16,333 nt of DNA, taken from the NCBI GenBank assembly GCA_016285215.1, contig JAEEQI010000040.1, forward strand, positions 1-16,333, written 5' to 3'. The notes under the pieces are model-generated. The model ran no database searches. It saw nothing but the letters and a program-made list of their open reading frames with translations, and was not told the origin of the DNA. This DNA is from Bacteroidales bacterium (GTDB lineage: Bacteria; Bacteroidota; Bacteroidia; Bacteroidales; UBA932). Positions 7,531 to 14,729 of this stretch are shown here, piece after piece (position 1 is the stretch's first letter; each line of letters starts with the position of its first letter). The position numbers and the translations under genes were made by a program.

Positions 7531-8046
7531 CTATTTTTCGGCTTCGGGGGTGATGATGACCCAAGTGCCCAGCTTGACGCGGTTCTTGAGGTCCACTATG
7601 TCCTCGTTGCGGAGGCGGACGCAGCCCTCGGTGGCGCGGGTGCCTATGCTCTCCGGGAAGGGAGTGCCGTGGATTCCAATGTCACGGTAGCCGGGAACGT
7701 CCAGGCGGAGGAACCAGGGACCGTAAGCGTCCTTGATGGGGCCCTTGCCGTCCTTGAAGTCGTGGGGAATGCCCTTTGCGTAAAGCAGTTCGTTAATCTT
7801 GAAAGTACCTTCGGGGGTTTTGTTGTCTCCGCGGACCTGCTTGGGACCGTAGTTCTTGGCTACGGAGCAGCCGTACTGTTTGATGGCATTGCCATCTGCA
7901 TCTACCAGCGTAAGGGTGAGGGAGGGCTTGTCAACCACAATGAAGGGGGCCGAATCTACCTGCCCCAGGTACTTGGCAAAGGGGGCCTGGGCCCGGGCGA
8001 CGAACACCGGGAACAGGACCAACAACAGGATGAGAATCTTTTTCAT
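7531..8046 (-). CDS. L,D-transpeptidase, YkuD family (171 aa)
   Basis: An exported peptidoglycan cross-linking or remodelling enzyme. The start at ATG 8044-8046 gives a signal peptide (MKKILILLLVLFPVFVARAQ, cleavage probably near residue 20). The YkuD catalytic region is intact: GIHGTPFPES with His126, then ATEGCVRLRN with nucleophile Cys142 and Arg144. The Ser usually seen before x-G-C is Thr139. The protein is short and is essentially a signal plus one catalytic domain, with no LysM or peptidoglycan-binding module. It could equally act as an L,D-carboxypeptidase-like or lipoprotein-attaching member of the family. It stands alone, divergent from glnA and upstream of the blaI unit in the same orientation. 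Upstream in-frame codons to a TTG at 8124 would run into the glnA start region and are rejected. Confidence 0.92.
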   Translation of the reverse strand: MKKILILLLVLFPVFVARAQAPFAKYLGQVDSAPFIVVDKPSLTLTLVDADGNAIKQYGCSVAKNYGPKQVRGDNKTPEGTFKINELLYAKGIPHDFKDGKGPIKDAYGPWFLRLDVPGYRDIGIHGTPFPESIGTRATEGCVRLRNEDIVDLKNRVKLGTWVIITPEAEK

Positions 8047-8051
8047 GGGAA

Positions 8052-8059
8052 CAAAGGTA
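8052..8059 (-). promoter_or_regulatory. Possible -7 motif of the L,D-transpeptidase gene
   Basis: TACCTTTG on the minus strand matches TAnnTTTG exactly but lies only 5 nt before the ATG, and no good -33 motif is visible at the usual distance. It could imply a nearly leaderless transcript or be a chance match. Confidence 0.25.
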
Positions 8060-8072
8060 CACTTATTTTTTG

Positions 8073-8080
8073 TATATTTG
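8073..8080 (+). promoter_or_regulatory. -7 promoter motif of glnA
   Basis: TATATTTG matches the Bacteroidota -7 consensus exactly and sits 25 nt before the glnA ATG at 8106. No clear TTTG is visible at the -33 position. The short divergent gap (59 nt) must hold the control regions of both genes. Confidence 0.45.
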
Positions 8081-8105
8081 TATTGATAACCACATTGTAA
8101 CCAAA

Positions 8106-9620
8106 ATGGATAAAAAAATAGCACTGAACCCTAACGAAGTAGTGGCTTTTCTGGAAAAAGCCCCGGAAAACTTCACAAGAGAAGACATGCTCACCTTCAT
8201 AGAAGAGAAGAGCATCCGAATGATTGATTTTATGTATCCGGCCGAAGACGGGCGCGTCAAGACCCTCAACTTCACCGTCAACAGCCTGGAGTATGCAGAG
8301 ACCATCCTCACGGAGGGCGAGCGGGTAGACGGCTCCAGCCTCTTCCCCTCTTTCATAGAGGCCGGCAACAGTGACCTCTATGTAATCCCCCGCTACCGGA
8401 CGGCCTTTGTGGACCCGTTCAACCAGATTCCCACCCTGTGCTTCCTCTGCGGCTTCTACGACAAGAGCGGCAAGCCCTTTGACTGCGCCCCTCACGCCAC
8501 TTTGATGAGGGCCGAGAAAGCCTTCGAAGCCTCCACCGGTATGCAGTTCGAAGCTATGGGAGAGCTGGAGTACTACGTGATTTGCGAAGAAGACGACCTC
8601 TTCCCCGCCACGGACCAGAAGGGCTACCACGAGAGCGAACCCTTTGCCAAGCTCAACGACTTCCGCCGCGAGTGTATGGACCACGTGGCCAAGACCGGAG
8701 GCCAAATCAAGTACGGCCACTCCGAGGTAGGCAACTTTACCCTGGACGGAAAAATCTACGAGCAAAACGAGATTGAGTTTCTCCCCTGCCCCCTGGACAC
8801 CGCCGCAGACCAGCTCCTGCTGGCCAAGTGGGTCATCCGCAACCTGGCGTACCGCAGCGGCCTGGACGTAAGCTTTGCCCCCAAGATTACCACCGGCAAA
8901 GCCGGCAGCGGAATGCACATCCATATGCGCCTGATGAAAGACGGCAGGAACGCCACCTTAGGGGCCGATGGAAAACTCTCGGAAGAAGCCCGCGCCGCCA
9001 TAGCCGGCCTTATGACCCTGGCACCGTCCATCACCGCCTTTGGCAACAAGAACCCCACCTCCTACTTCCGCCTGGTGCCGCACCAGGAAGCCCCCACCAA
9101 CGTCTGCTGGGGAGACTGCAACCGCAGCGCCCTGGTCCGCGTGCCGCTGGGCTGGAGCTCGGGAACCGATATGTGCAGCGCCGCCAACCCGCTGGAGAAG
9201 CAGGCCGACCACGACACCACCGCCAAGCAAACCTTTGAGATGCGAAGCCCCGACTGCTCGGCCGATATCTACCAGCTGATGGCCGGTCTGTGCGTAGCCG
9301 CCCGCAAGGGATTGGAGATGCCAAGGGCCCAGGCTTTGAAGCTGGCACAGGAGACCTACGTGGATATGGATATCCACAAAAGTGAGAACGCCGGCCGCCT
9401 GGCCACCCTCAAACAATTACCCACTTGCTGTATGGAAAGTGCCGCCTGCCTGGAGAAAGACCGCGCCGTCTACGAGGAAGCCGACGTCTTCCGCCCCCGT
9501 ATGATAGACGGTATTTTGAAGGCTTTGAAGGCCCACAACGACCAAAACCTGCATCAGGAGGCACGTGGTGATACTAAACTAATGAGACGCCTTGTGACGC
9601 AGTACTTCTATTGCGGATAG
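8106..9620 (+). CDS. glnA: Glutamine synthetase (type I-like fold), 504 aa
   Basis: ATP-dependent cytoplasmic enzyme making glutamine from glutamate and ammonia. The N-terminal beta-grasp contains VDGSS (74-78). Catalytic-domain landmarks follow: GELEYYV (152-158) with metal-binding glutamates, GSGMHIHM (267-274), NPTSYFRLVPHQEAP (316-330), NRSALVRVP (339-347) and FEMRSPDCSADIYQLMAGL (377-395). At 504 residues it is somewhat longer than classical enterobacterial GSI (about 470). I see no clear counterpart of the adenylylated-tyrosine motif, so control by GlnE-type adenylylation is not supported. The start ATG 8106-8108 (MDKKIALNPNE) is preferred over the upstream TTG at 8070, because the -7 motif lies between them. 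The gene stands alone, divergent from the L,D-transpeptidase. Specificity for glutamate is assumed from family resemblance; a gamma-glutamyl-amine ligase relative cannot be fully excluded. Confidence 0.9.
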   Translation: MDKKIALNPNEVVAFLEKAPENFTREDMLTFIEEKSIRMIDFMYPAEDGRVKTLNFTVNSLEYAETILTEGERVDGSSLFPSFIEAGNSDLYVIPRYRTAFVDPFNQIPTLCFLCGFYDKSGKPFDCAPHATLMRAEKAFEASTGMQFEAMGELEYYVICEEDDLFPATDQKGYHESEPFAKLNDFRRECMDHVAKTGGQIKYGHSEVGNFTLDGKIYEQNEIEFLPCPLDTAADQLLLAKWVIRNLAYRSGLDVSFAPKITTGKAGSGMHIHMRLMKDGRNATLGADGKLSEEARAAIAGLMTLAPSITAFGNKNPTSYFRLVPHQEAPTNVCWGDCNRSALVRVPLGWSSGTDMCSAANPLEKQADHDTTAKQTFEMRSPDCSADIYQLMAGLCVAARKGLEMPRAQALKLAQETYVDMDIHKSENAGRLATLKQLPTCCMESAACLEKDRAVYEEADVFRPRMIDGILKALKAHNDQNLHQEARGDTKLMRRLVTQYFYCG

Positions 9621-9646
9621 GACTTTTTATTCCTTATATTGGGACT

Positions 9647-9687
9647 AAAAATTCGCCGGCTCCTTGCACTCACTGCAGGGAGCCGGC
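9647..9687 (-). terminator. Strong hairpin, probable terminator of uvrD (possibly bidirectional)
   Basis: Arms GCCGGCTCCTTGCA (9655-9668) and TGCAGGGAGCCGGC (9674-9687) pair over 14 positions, 13 Watson-Crick plus one potential G-U, around a 5-nt loop. On the minus strand the stem is followed by GAATTTTT, a short U tract, so it fits an intrinsic terminator about 70 nt after the uvrD stop. On the plus strand no U tract follows, but the stem could still protect or end the glnA transcript 35 nt after its stop. Confidence 0.65.
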
Positions 9688-9708
9688 TACTTAACCTAAA
9701 CTTAAACT

Positions 9709-9747
9709 ATGAAAAACTTCGCTACAAAATTAAAACAAACGAAGTAA
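9709..9747 (+). other. Possible 12-codon micro-ORF between glnA and uvrD
   Basis: ATG at 9709-9711 to TAA at 9745-9747 encodes MKNFATKLKQTK. It is preceded by TTAACCTAAACTTAAACT, an AT-rich leader that resembles those before translated Bacteroidota genes. It lies directly after the hairpin at 9655-9687 and ends 9 nt before the convergent uvrD stop. It could be a real micropeptide, the surviving start of a deleted exported protein (Lys-rich start, no hydrophobic core left), or chance. The rest of the 136-nt gap (9621-9756) shows nothing else. Confidence 0.25.
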
Positions 9748-9756
9748 TAATGCAAA

Positions 9757-12138
9757 TTATTTGTGCCTTATTTTTGCAAATTTCAAAAGTAAAAGTTTTT
9801 CACCGTACTTATCAAAGACAATTTTTGCTTTCAAGTCTGGAACATTTCCGGAGATTTCAAGGACTTTTCCTTCCCCAAATCGGTTATGTTCGATGCGGTC
9901 TCCAACCTTGAAACTGGTCATAGGATCCGGGACAAAATTGGCGTCGATGATGGGGGGCTTGGGAGCGGACACCCGGTCGGGGCCGGTCACGACGGAACGG
10001 GCCGGAGCTGCCGGCCTCGCCGGCTGGGCCGGCTTGGGTGACCAGCGCGAAGCACCGGACCAGCGGAAGCCGCGGGGGGCGTCGTCGTCAAAGTCGTCCA
10101 CGGAGGCGCGGGACTCGAAGTCCTCCTTGCGGAGGGGTTTGTCCAGGTACTGCGGCGCCAGCTCCCGCAGGAAGCGGCTGGGCGAGTTATACTCGGTCTT
10201 TCCGTTCCTAAACCGTTCAGTCGCAAACATCAGCGTCAGTGTCTTCTTTGCCCTTGTCATTGCGACATAGAACAGACGACGCTCTTCTTCCAAATCAGAA
10301 GGTGTTAACATCCACCCGCCCGAGGGGAAAATGTTTTCTTCCATGCCCGGGACGAAAACATGAGCGAATTCCAAACCTTTTGCGGTATGAATCGTCATTA
10401 ATTTTACTTTGTTTTCTATCGTCGTAACCGTTTCTTTATCCTTTTCCTCATTATCTATACTTGAAAGCAAAGCAATATCTTCCAAAAACTCAGATAAATA
10501 CAGAACCGGTTTCTCTTCAACCTCTTTCTCGTCTCTCTCTGCTTCTTCAATTATCGCCTCTTGCTTAGAAGCAACCGCATTAAGTACCTCCTCAACATTT
10601 TGCAGTCTATCGTTCCCTTCTGATTTCGCTTCAGTTTTGTAATACAAATACAAGCCGGAATCATCAATAATCCCTCGAGCTATATCCATTGCAGGGACGT
10701 CAGATACTTGATCGGCATATTGCTTAATCATCATACAAAATGCTCTGATTTTTTGTATCGCGGCATTCTTCAACCCATAATTCTCCAAATCGTCATAAAA
10801 AGCAGCCTCAAATAATGAACATCCATGCGCATCAGCAGCTTTTGCCAATGAAGCCATCGAAGTATCACCAATTCCCCTAGTAGGCTTATTAATCACACGC
10901 TTAAAAGACTCAGCATCTCGCGGATTAACACAGAGCTTAAAATAAGCAATAACGTCCTTTACTTCAAGTCTATCATAAAACGAATTTCCAAAAACAGCAT
11001 ATGGAATGTTTCGAGTTCGTAACATTTGCTCTATGATACGAGATTGAGAATTCGTTCTATATAAGACCGCAAAATCATTATACTCACACCTCTCGCTTCT
11101 AATCCTATCAGCTATGCTATATGCGATCTCTTCCGCTTCGTTATCACCTTTGTAAGAATGAACGATATGAATCTTCTCTCCTTCCTCACCCATAGAGACG
11201 CAGTTCTTGGGGATGCGGCCCTCGTTGTGGGCTATGAGGGAATTGGCGGCGTTCACTATGGTCTGCGTGCTGCGGTAGTTGCGCTCCAGGCGGAAGAGCC
11301 GGGCCTTGGGGAAATCCTTCTGGAAATTGAGGATGTTCTGGATCTGGGCACCGCGGAAACCGTAGATGGACTGGGAATCGTCTCCCACCACGCAGATGTT
11401 CTGGTGACCGGCGGCCAGCTTGCGGAGAATGAGGTACTGGGCCATATTGGTATCCTGGTACTCATCTACCAGAATGTGACTGAAGCGGCCGGCAATGGTC
11501 CCCAGGGCCTCCGGGCTGCGCTTGAAGAGCACATTCATATAAAGAAGGATGTCGTCAAAATCCATCACGCCGGCCTTCTGGCAAGTCTGGCAGTAGAGGG
11601 TATAGATGCGGTGGATATCCGGTTTCTTGTGCTTGACGTCTTCGTCGCGGTAACCGCCGGCGCCCTGCATATAGGGCGTGGGGGTCACAAGGTCGTTCTT
11701 GGCCTTGGAGATACGGGACAGGACTTCCTTGGGTTTGTACACTTTGTCGTCCAGGCTCAGCTGCTTGATGCAGGTCTTGATGCAGCTCACGGAATCCGTG
11801 GTATCGTAGATGGTAAACGTGGGCGGAAAGCCAATCACGTCTGAGAACTCGCGGAGGAAACGGATGAACACGGAATGGAAGGTTCCCATCCAGAGCCGGC
11901 GGGCTTCCCGCTCCCCTACCATCAGGGCAATGCGCTCCTTCATCTCGCCGGCGGCCTTCTTGGTGAAAGTAAGGGCCAGGATGCGGTCTGCAGGAACGCC
12001 CTGCTGTATCAGATAAGCTATTCTGGAAGTGAGTACCCGGGTCTTTCCCGACCCTGCTCCGGCCACTATGAGCATCGGCCCTTCAATGCATTCGACGGCT
12101 TTTTTTTGCTCGGCGTTCAAATCTCTCAAAATCTCCAT
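9757..12138 (-). CDS. uvrD: UvrD/PcrA-type superfamily 1 DNA helicase (793 aa)
   Basis: ATP-driven 3'-5' helicase of repair and replication-restart type. The start ATG 12136-12138 (MEILRDLNAEQKKAVE) gives the normal N-terminus; earlier in-frame codons run into the nqr promoter region. Motifs in order: Q region LNAEQKKAV (7-15), Walker A AGAGSGKTR (26-34), Ia LALTFTKKAA (54-63), II VDEYQDT (224-230), III GDDSQSIYGFRGA (252-264), IV RLERNYRST (283-291), V MTIHTAKGLEF (581-591), VI VAMTRAKK (625-632). A Pro/Ala-rich linker (about 700-730) leads to a PcrA-like Tudor fold (FKVGDRIEHNRFGEGKVLEI, 743-762). No motif is missing. Anomaly: the part encoding roughly residues 326-586 is far more AT-rich than either end (see the separate entry). 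The gene stands alone, with divergent nqrA upstream and convergent glnA downstream. Confidence 0.95.
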   Translation of the reverse strand: MEILRDLNAEQKKAVECIEGPMLIVAGAGSGKTRVLTSRIAYLIQQGVPADRILALTFTKKAAGEMKERIALMVGEREARRLWMGTFHSVFIRFLREFSDVIGFPPTFTIYDTTDSVSCIKTCIKQLSLDDKVYKPKEVLSRISKAKNDLVTPTPYMQGAGGYRDEDVKHKKPDIHRIYTLYCQTCQKAGVMDFDDILLYMNVLFKRSPEALGTIAGRFSHILVDEYQDTNMAQYLILRKLAAGHQNICVVGDDSQSIYGFRGAQIQNILNFQKDFPKARLFRLERNYRSTQTIVNAANSLIAHNEGRIPKNCVSMGEEGEKIHIVHSYKGDNEAEEIAYSIADRIRSERCEYNDFAVLYRTNSQSRIIEQMLRTRNIPYAVFGNSFYDRLEVKDVIAYFKLCVNPRDAESFKRVINKPTRGIGDTSMASLAKAADAHGCSLFEAAFYDDLENYGLKNAAIQKIRAFCMMIKQYADQVSDVPAMDIARGIIDDSGLYLYYKTEAKSEGNDRLQNVEEVLNAVASKQEAIIEEAERDEKEVEEKPVLYLSEFLEDIALLSSIDNEEKDKETVTTIENKVKLMTIHTAKGLEFAHVFVPGMEENIFPSGGWMLTPSDLEEERRLFYVAMTRAKKTLTLMFATERFRNGKTEYNSPSRFLRELAPQYLDKPLRKEDFESRASVDDFDDDAPRGFRWSGASRWSPKPAQPARPAAPARSVVTGPDRVSAPKPPIIDANFVPDPMTSFKVGDRIEHNRFGEGKVLEISGNVPDLKAKIVFDKYGEKLLLLKFAKIRHK
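10200..11190 (-). other. AT-rich mosaic segment inside uvrD
   Basis: Hand counts over 60-base rows: 33% GC at 10381, 28% at 10441, 37% at 10741, 42% at 10861, 37% at 10981 and 40% at 11101. The flanks are 63% at 10081, 65% at 10141, 57% at 11221 and 58% at 11281. The edges are graded: 48% at 10201, 50% at 10261, 47% at 10321 and 52% at 11161. The frame is continuous and the motifs are intact, so this is a compositional patch in a working gene rather than an insertion. It covers the 2A/2B half, from after motif IV to motif V or VI. Confidence 0.8.
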
Positions 12139-12192
12139 ATCGGGTCCATTTTTATGACGCGAAATTAGCAAATTTTTCGTAACTTCGCGGAG

Positions 12193-12200
12193 TATTTTTG
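12193..12200 (+). promoter_or_regulatory. -7 promoter motif of the nqr operon
   Basis: TATTTTTG is an exact TAnnTTTG match 24 nt before the nqrA ATG at 12225, the same spacing as at glnA. No convincing -33 TTTG is seen. The divergent uvrD promoter must share this 86-nt gap; TAATTTCG on the minus strand (12167 to 12160) is a 7/8 match and the best candidate for it. Confidence 0.4.
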
Positions 12201-12224
12201 GAAATACACAAAACCATTTCAATA

Positions 12225-13559
12225 ATGTCAAACAATCTCGATTTGAAAAAGGGCCTCAACATACCTGTGAAGGGTGTTGCCGCCCCGGAAGTCATCAAAA
12301 CCGTGGTTCCTGACATCGTTGCCGTAAAGCCCACCGACTTCAAGGGTCTGGTCCCCAGACTCCTGGTCAAGGAAGGCGACGCGGTAAAGGCAGGCTCCCC
12401 CGTGATGGCCGACAAACAACGCCCCGAGATTCTGTTCACCTCGCCCGTCAGCGGCACCGTGTGCGGAATTGTGAGGGGTGAAAAGAGAAAATTGCTGGCA
12501 GTACTGGTAAAAGCAAGCGAGAAGCAGGAGTTCGTGGACTTCGGTGCCAAGGCTCCCGCCAACGCCCAAGAAACCAAAGAAATCCTCCTGAACACCGGTC
12601 TGTGGGGTGCGCTCATCCAGCGCCCTTACGGCACTATGGCTCAGCCGGACACCACGCCCAAGGCAATTTTCGTTTCCTCTTTCAGCACGGCTCCCCTGGC
12701 CGCCGACACCGACTTCACCCTGCGTGAATCCCTGGACGATATCCAGGCCGGTATCAACGCCCTGGCCAAGATTGCTCCCGTGCACATTTCCATCTGCAAG
12801 GAGAAAGCCGCTTCCACGCCTTTCCACCGCGTAGAGAATGCCTCCATCCACGAAGTCAACGGTCCCCATCCGGCTGGCAACGTAGGTGTGCAGATCAGCC
12901 ACATCGCCCCCATCCAGAAGGGAGAGCTCGTTTGGACCATCTCCCCGCTGCACCTGGCCGCTCTGGGCCACGTGATCAAGACGGGCAAGCTGGATCTTAC
13001 GCGCAAGGTGGCCGTCACCGGCCCCGCCGCCGCCAAGACCGGCTATGTGGTAGCTCTTCCCGGCACTCCCGTTAAGGAACTCACCCAGGTAGAGGGGGAC
13101 ATCCGCGTCATTGGCGGAGACGTCCTCACCGGAGAGACCATCGGGGCCCAAGGCTATCTGGGCTTCTTCAACGATCAGATCACCCTCATCAAGGAAGGCC
13201 GCGAGCGCGAATGGTTTGGCTGGGCCAAGCCCTTCCGTCCCAAGGTACACAGCTCTTCCTGGTGCTACTTCTCCTGGCTCACGCCCAAGAAGGAGTACGA
13301 AATGGACACCAACCTCCACGGCGGCCCCCGCGCTTTCGTAGAGACCAAGTGCTTCGAAGACGTAACTCCTATGGACATCTTCCCCATCTACCTCATCAAG
13401 GCCTGCCTGGCCGGAGACATCGAGAAGATGGAGAAGTTCGGCATTTATGAAGTGCTGCCGGAAGACCTCGCCCTCTGCGACTATGTAGACCCTTCCAAGA
13501 ACGATATCCAGGCCATTATCCAGAAGGGCATTGACCTGATGATCAAAGAAATGGCATAA
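12225..13559 (+). CDS. nqrA: Na+-translocating NADH:quinone reductase subunit A (444 aa)
   Basis: Peripheral cytoplasmic subunit of the sodium-pumping NADH:ubi/menaquinone oxidoreductase. It has no transmembrane segment, and its length is close to the usual ~446 residues. The N-terminus (LDLKKGLNIPVKG, about 5-17) and the biotinyl/lipoyl-like region (RLLVKEGDAVKAGSPVMADK, then TSPVSGTV, about 45-80) are typical of NqrA and of the related RnfC. Further landmarks are GQ-type GDVLTGET and AKPFRPKVHSSSWCYFSW in the C-terminal half. The ATG at 12225 (MSNNLDLKK) is chosen over the TTG at 12198, which lies within the promoter motif. NqrA carries no known flavin and is implicated in quinone binding. 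First gene of nqrABCDE; 3 nt to nqrB. Confidence 0.95.
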   Translation: MSNNLDLKKGLNIPVKGVAAPEVIKTVVPDIVAVKPTDFKGLVPRLLVKEGDAVKAGSPVMADKQRPEILFTSPVSGTVCGIVRGEKRKLLAVLVKASEKQEFVDFGAKAPANAQETKEILLNTGLWGALIQRPYGTMAQPDTTPKAIFVSSFSTAPLAADTDFTLRESLDDIQAGINALAKIAPVHISICKEKAASTPFHRVENASIHEVNGPHPAGNVGVQISHIAPIQKGELVWTISPLHLAALGHVIKTGKLDLTRKVAVTGPAAAKTGYVVALPGTPVKELTQVEGDIRVIGGDVLTGETIGAQGYLGFFNDQITLIKEGREREWFGWAKPFRPKVHSSSWCYFSWLTPKKEYEMDTNLHGGPRAFVETKCFEDVTPMDIFPIYLIKACLAGDIEKMEKFGIYEVLPEDLALCDYVDPSKNDIQAIIQKGIDLMIKEMA

Positions 13560-13562
13560 GCT

Positions 13563-14717
13563 ATGGCAGAAGAAATGAAACCCGGCCTTTTTGAAAAAGG
13601 CGGCAAGCTATACTGGCTGCACTCTTCCATCGACGCTTTCGATACCTTCCTGCGGGTTCCCGGTACGGTAACCTCCAAGGGCGCCCACGTGCGTGACGGT
13701 ATCGACCTCAAGCGTGTCATGATCATGGTGGTCATCGCCCTGGTACCGGCCGCTCTGTTCGGCATGTACAACGTGGGTCTGCAGACCTCCACTGTTTACG
13801 GCCTCGACTGGGGCTTCTGGCACATGTTCTGGTACGGACTGCTCCGGATGCTTCCCCTGTTCGTGGTATCCTACGCCGTGGGTCTGGCCATCGAATTCGC
13901 ATCGGCCCAAATCCGCGGTGAAGAAGTGAACGAGGGTTATCTCGTCACCGGCTTCCTCATTCCCCTGATTGTTCCCGTGGACGTTCCCCTGTGGATGGTC
14001 GCCCTGGCCGTCGCCTTCTCCGTCATCTTCGTGAAGGAGGTCTTCGGCGGCACCGGTATGAACATCTGGAATCCCGCCCTGGTGGCCCGCGCCTTCCTCT
14101 TCTTCTCTTATCCTTCCTCCATGTCCGGCTCTGCCGTGTGGGTGTCCAAGACCTGGGTCCCCGCCCTCAAGGGTGTGGATGCCGTGTCGGCCGCCACTCC
14201 GCTGGCCATCGCCCATGACGGCGCCTTCGACGCCGCCACCGGTGCCGTGGGTCAGTACAGCTTCATGGACATGTTCTACGGCTTCATTCCCGGCTCTACC
14301 GGTGAAACCAGCGTGATCGCCATCCTCATCGGCGCCTTCATCCTCGTCTGGACGGGTGTCGCTTCCTGGAAGATCATGGTGAGTTCCATCGCCGGTGGTC
14401 TGCTGGTGGGCTGGCTGGGTCAGCTGGCCGGTGCCACGGTGGTTCCCTGCTACTATCAGATTGTCATGGGCGGCTTCCTCTTCGGTTCCGTCTTCATGGC
14501 TACGGACCCTGTCACCGCCGCTCAGACCGAGACCGGCAAATGGATTTACGGCTTCCTGGTAGGTGCCCTCGCCGTAGTGGTACGCCTGTGGAACCCCGGT
14601 TACATGGAAGGCATGATGCTCGCCATCCTGCTCATGAACACCATGGCTCCGCTCATCGACCACTGCGTGGTATCTTCCCACACCGGCCGCCGTGCCAAGA
14701 AAGCATTAACCGCCTAA
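13563..14717 (+). CDS. nqrB: Na+-translocating NADH:quinone reductase subunit B (384 aa)
   Basis: Large integral membrane subunit of Na+-NQR that binds covalent FMN and riboflavin and takes part in Na+ transfer. About ten hydrophobic segments are visible, for example near residues 53-68, 83-110, 124-158, 254-275, 279-300 and 304-318. FVKEVFGGTGMNIWNPALVARAF is a family block. The covalent-FMN site is in VSAATPLAIA, with the acceptor Thr212; the usual motif reads S-G-A-T, so here Ala replaces Gly. Length is a little shorter than Vibrio NqrB (about 415). Starts 3 nt after nqrA; nqrC follows after 12 nt. Confidence 0.95.
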   Translation: MAEEMKPGLFEKGGKLYWLHSSIDAFDTFLRVPGTVTSKGAHVRDGIDLKRVMIMVVIALVPAALFGMYNVGLQTSTVYGLDWGFWHMFWYGLLRMLPLFVVSYAVGLAIEFASAQIRGEEVNEGYLVTGFLIPLIVPVDVPLWMVALAVAFSVIFVKEVFGGTGMNIWNPALVARAFLFFSYPSSMSGSAVWVSKTWVPALKGVDAVSAATPLAIAHDGAFDAATGAVGQYSFMDMFYGFIPGSTGETSVIAILIGAFILVWTGVASWKIMVSSIAGGLLVGWLGQLAGATVVPCYYQIVMGGFLFGSVFMATDPVTAAQTETGKWIYGFLVGALAVVVRLWNPGYMEGMMLAILLMNTMAPLIDHCVVSSHTGRRAKKALTA

Positions 14718-14729
14718 AGGATAAGCGCT

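Noticed and set aside
10200..11190. Insertion of a mobile element or intein within uvrD
   Set aside because: The AT-rich stretch encodes normal helicase sequence in frame, with no extra domain, terminal repeats or intein motifs.
12228..14681. Long antisense open frames opposite nqrA (363 codons) and nqrB (357 codons)
   Set aside because: They follow from GC-rich codon use on the coding strand. Their translations are rich in Gly, His, Asp and Val without domains, and the sense genes are firmly identified.
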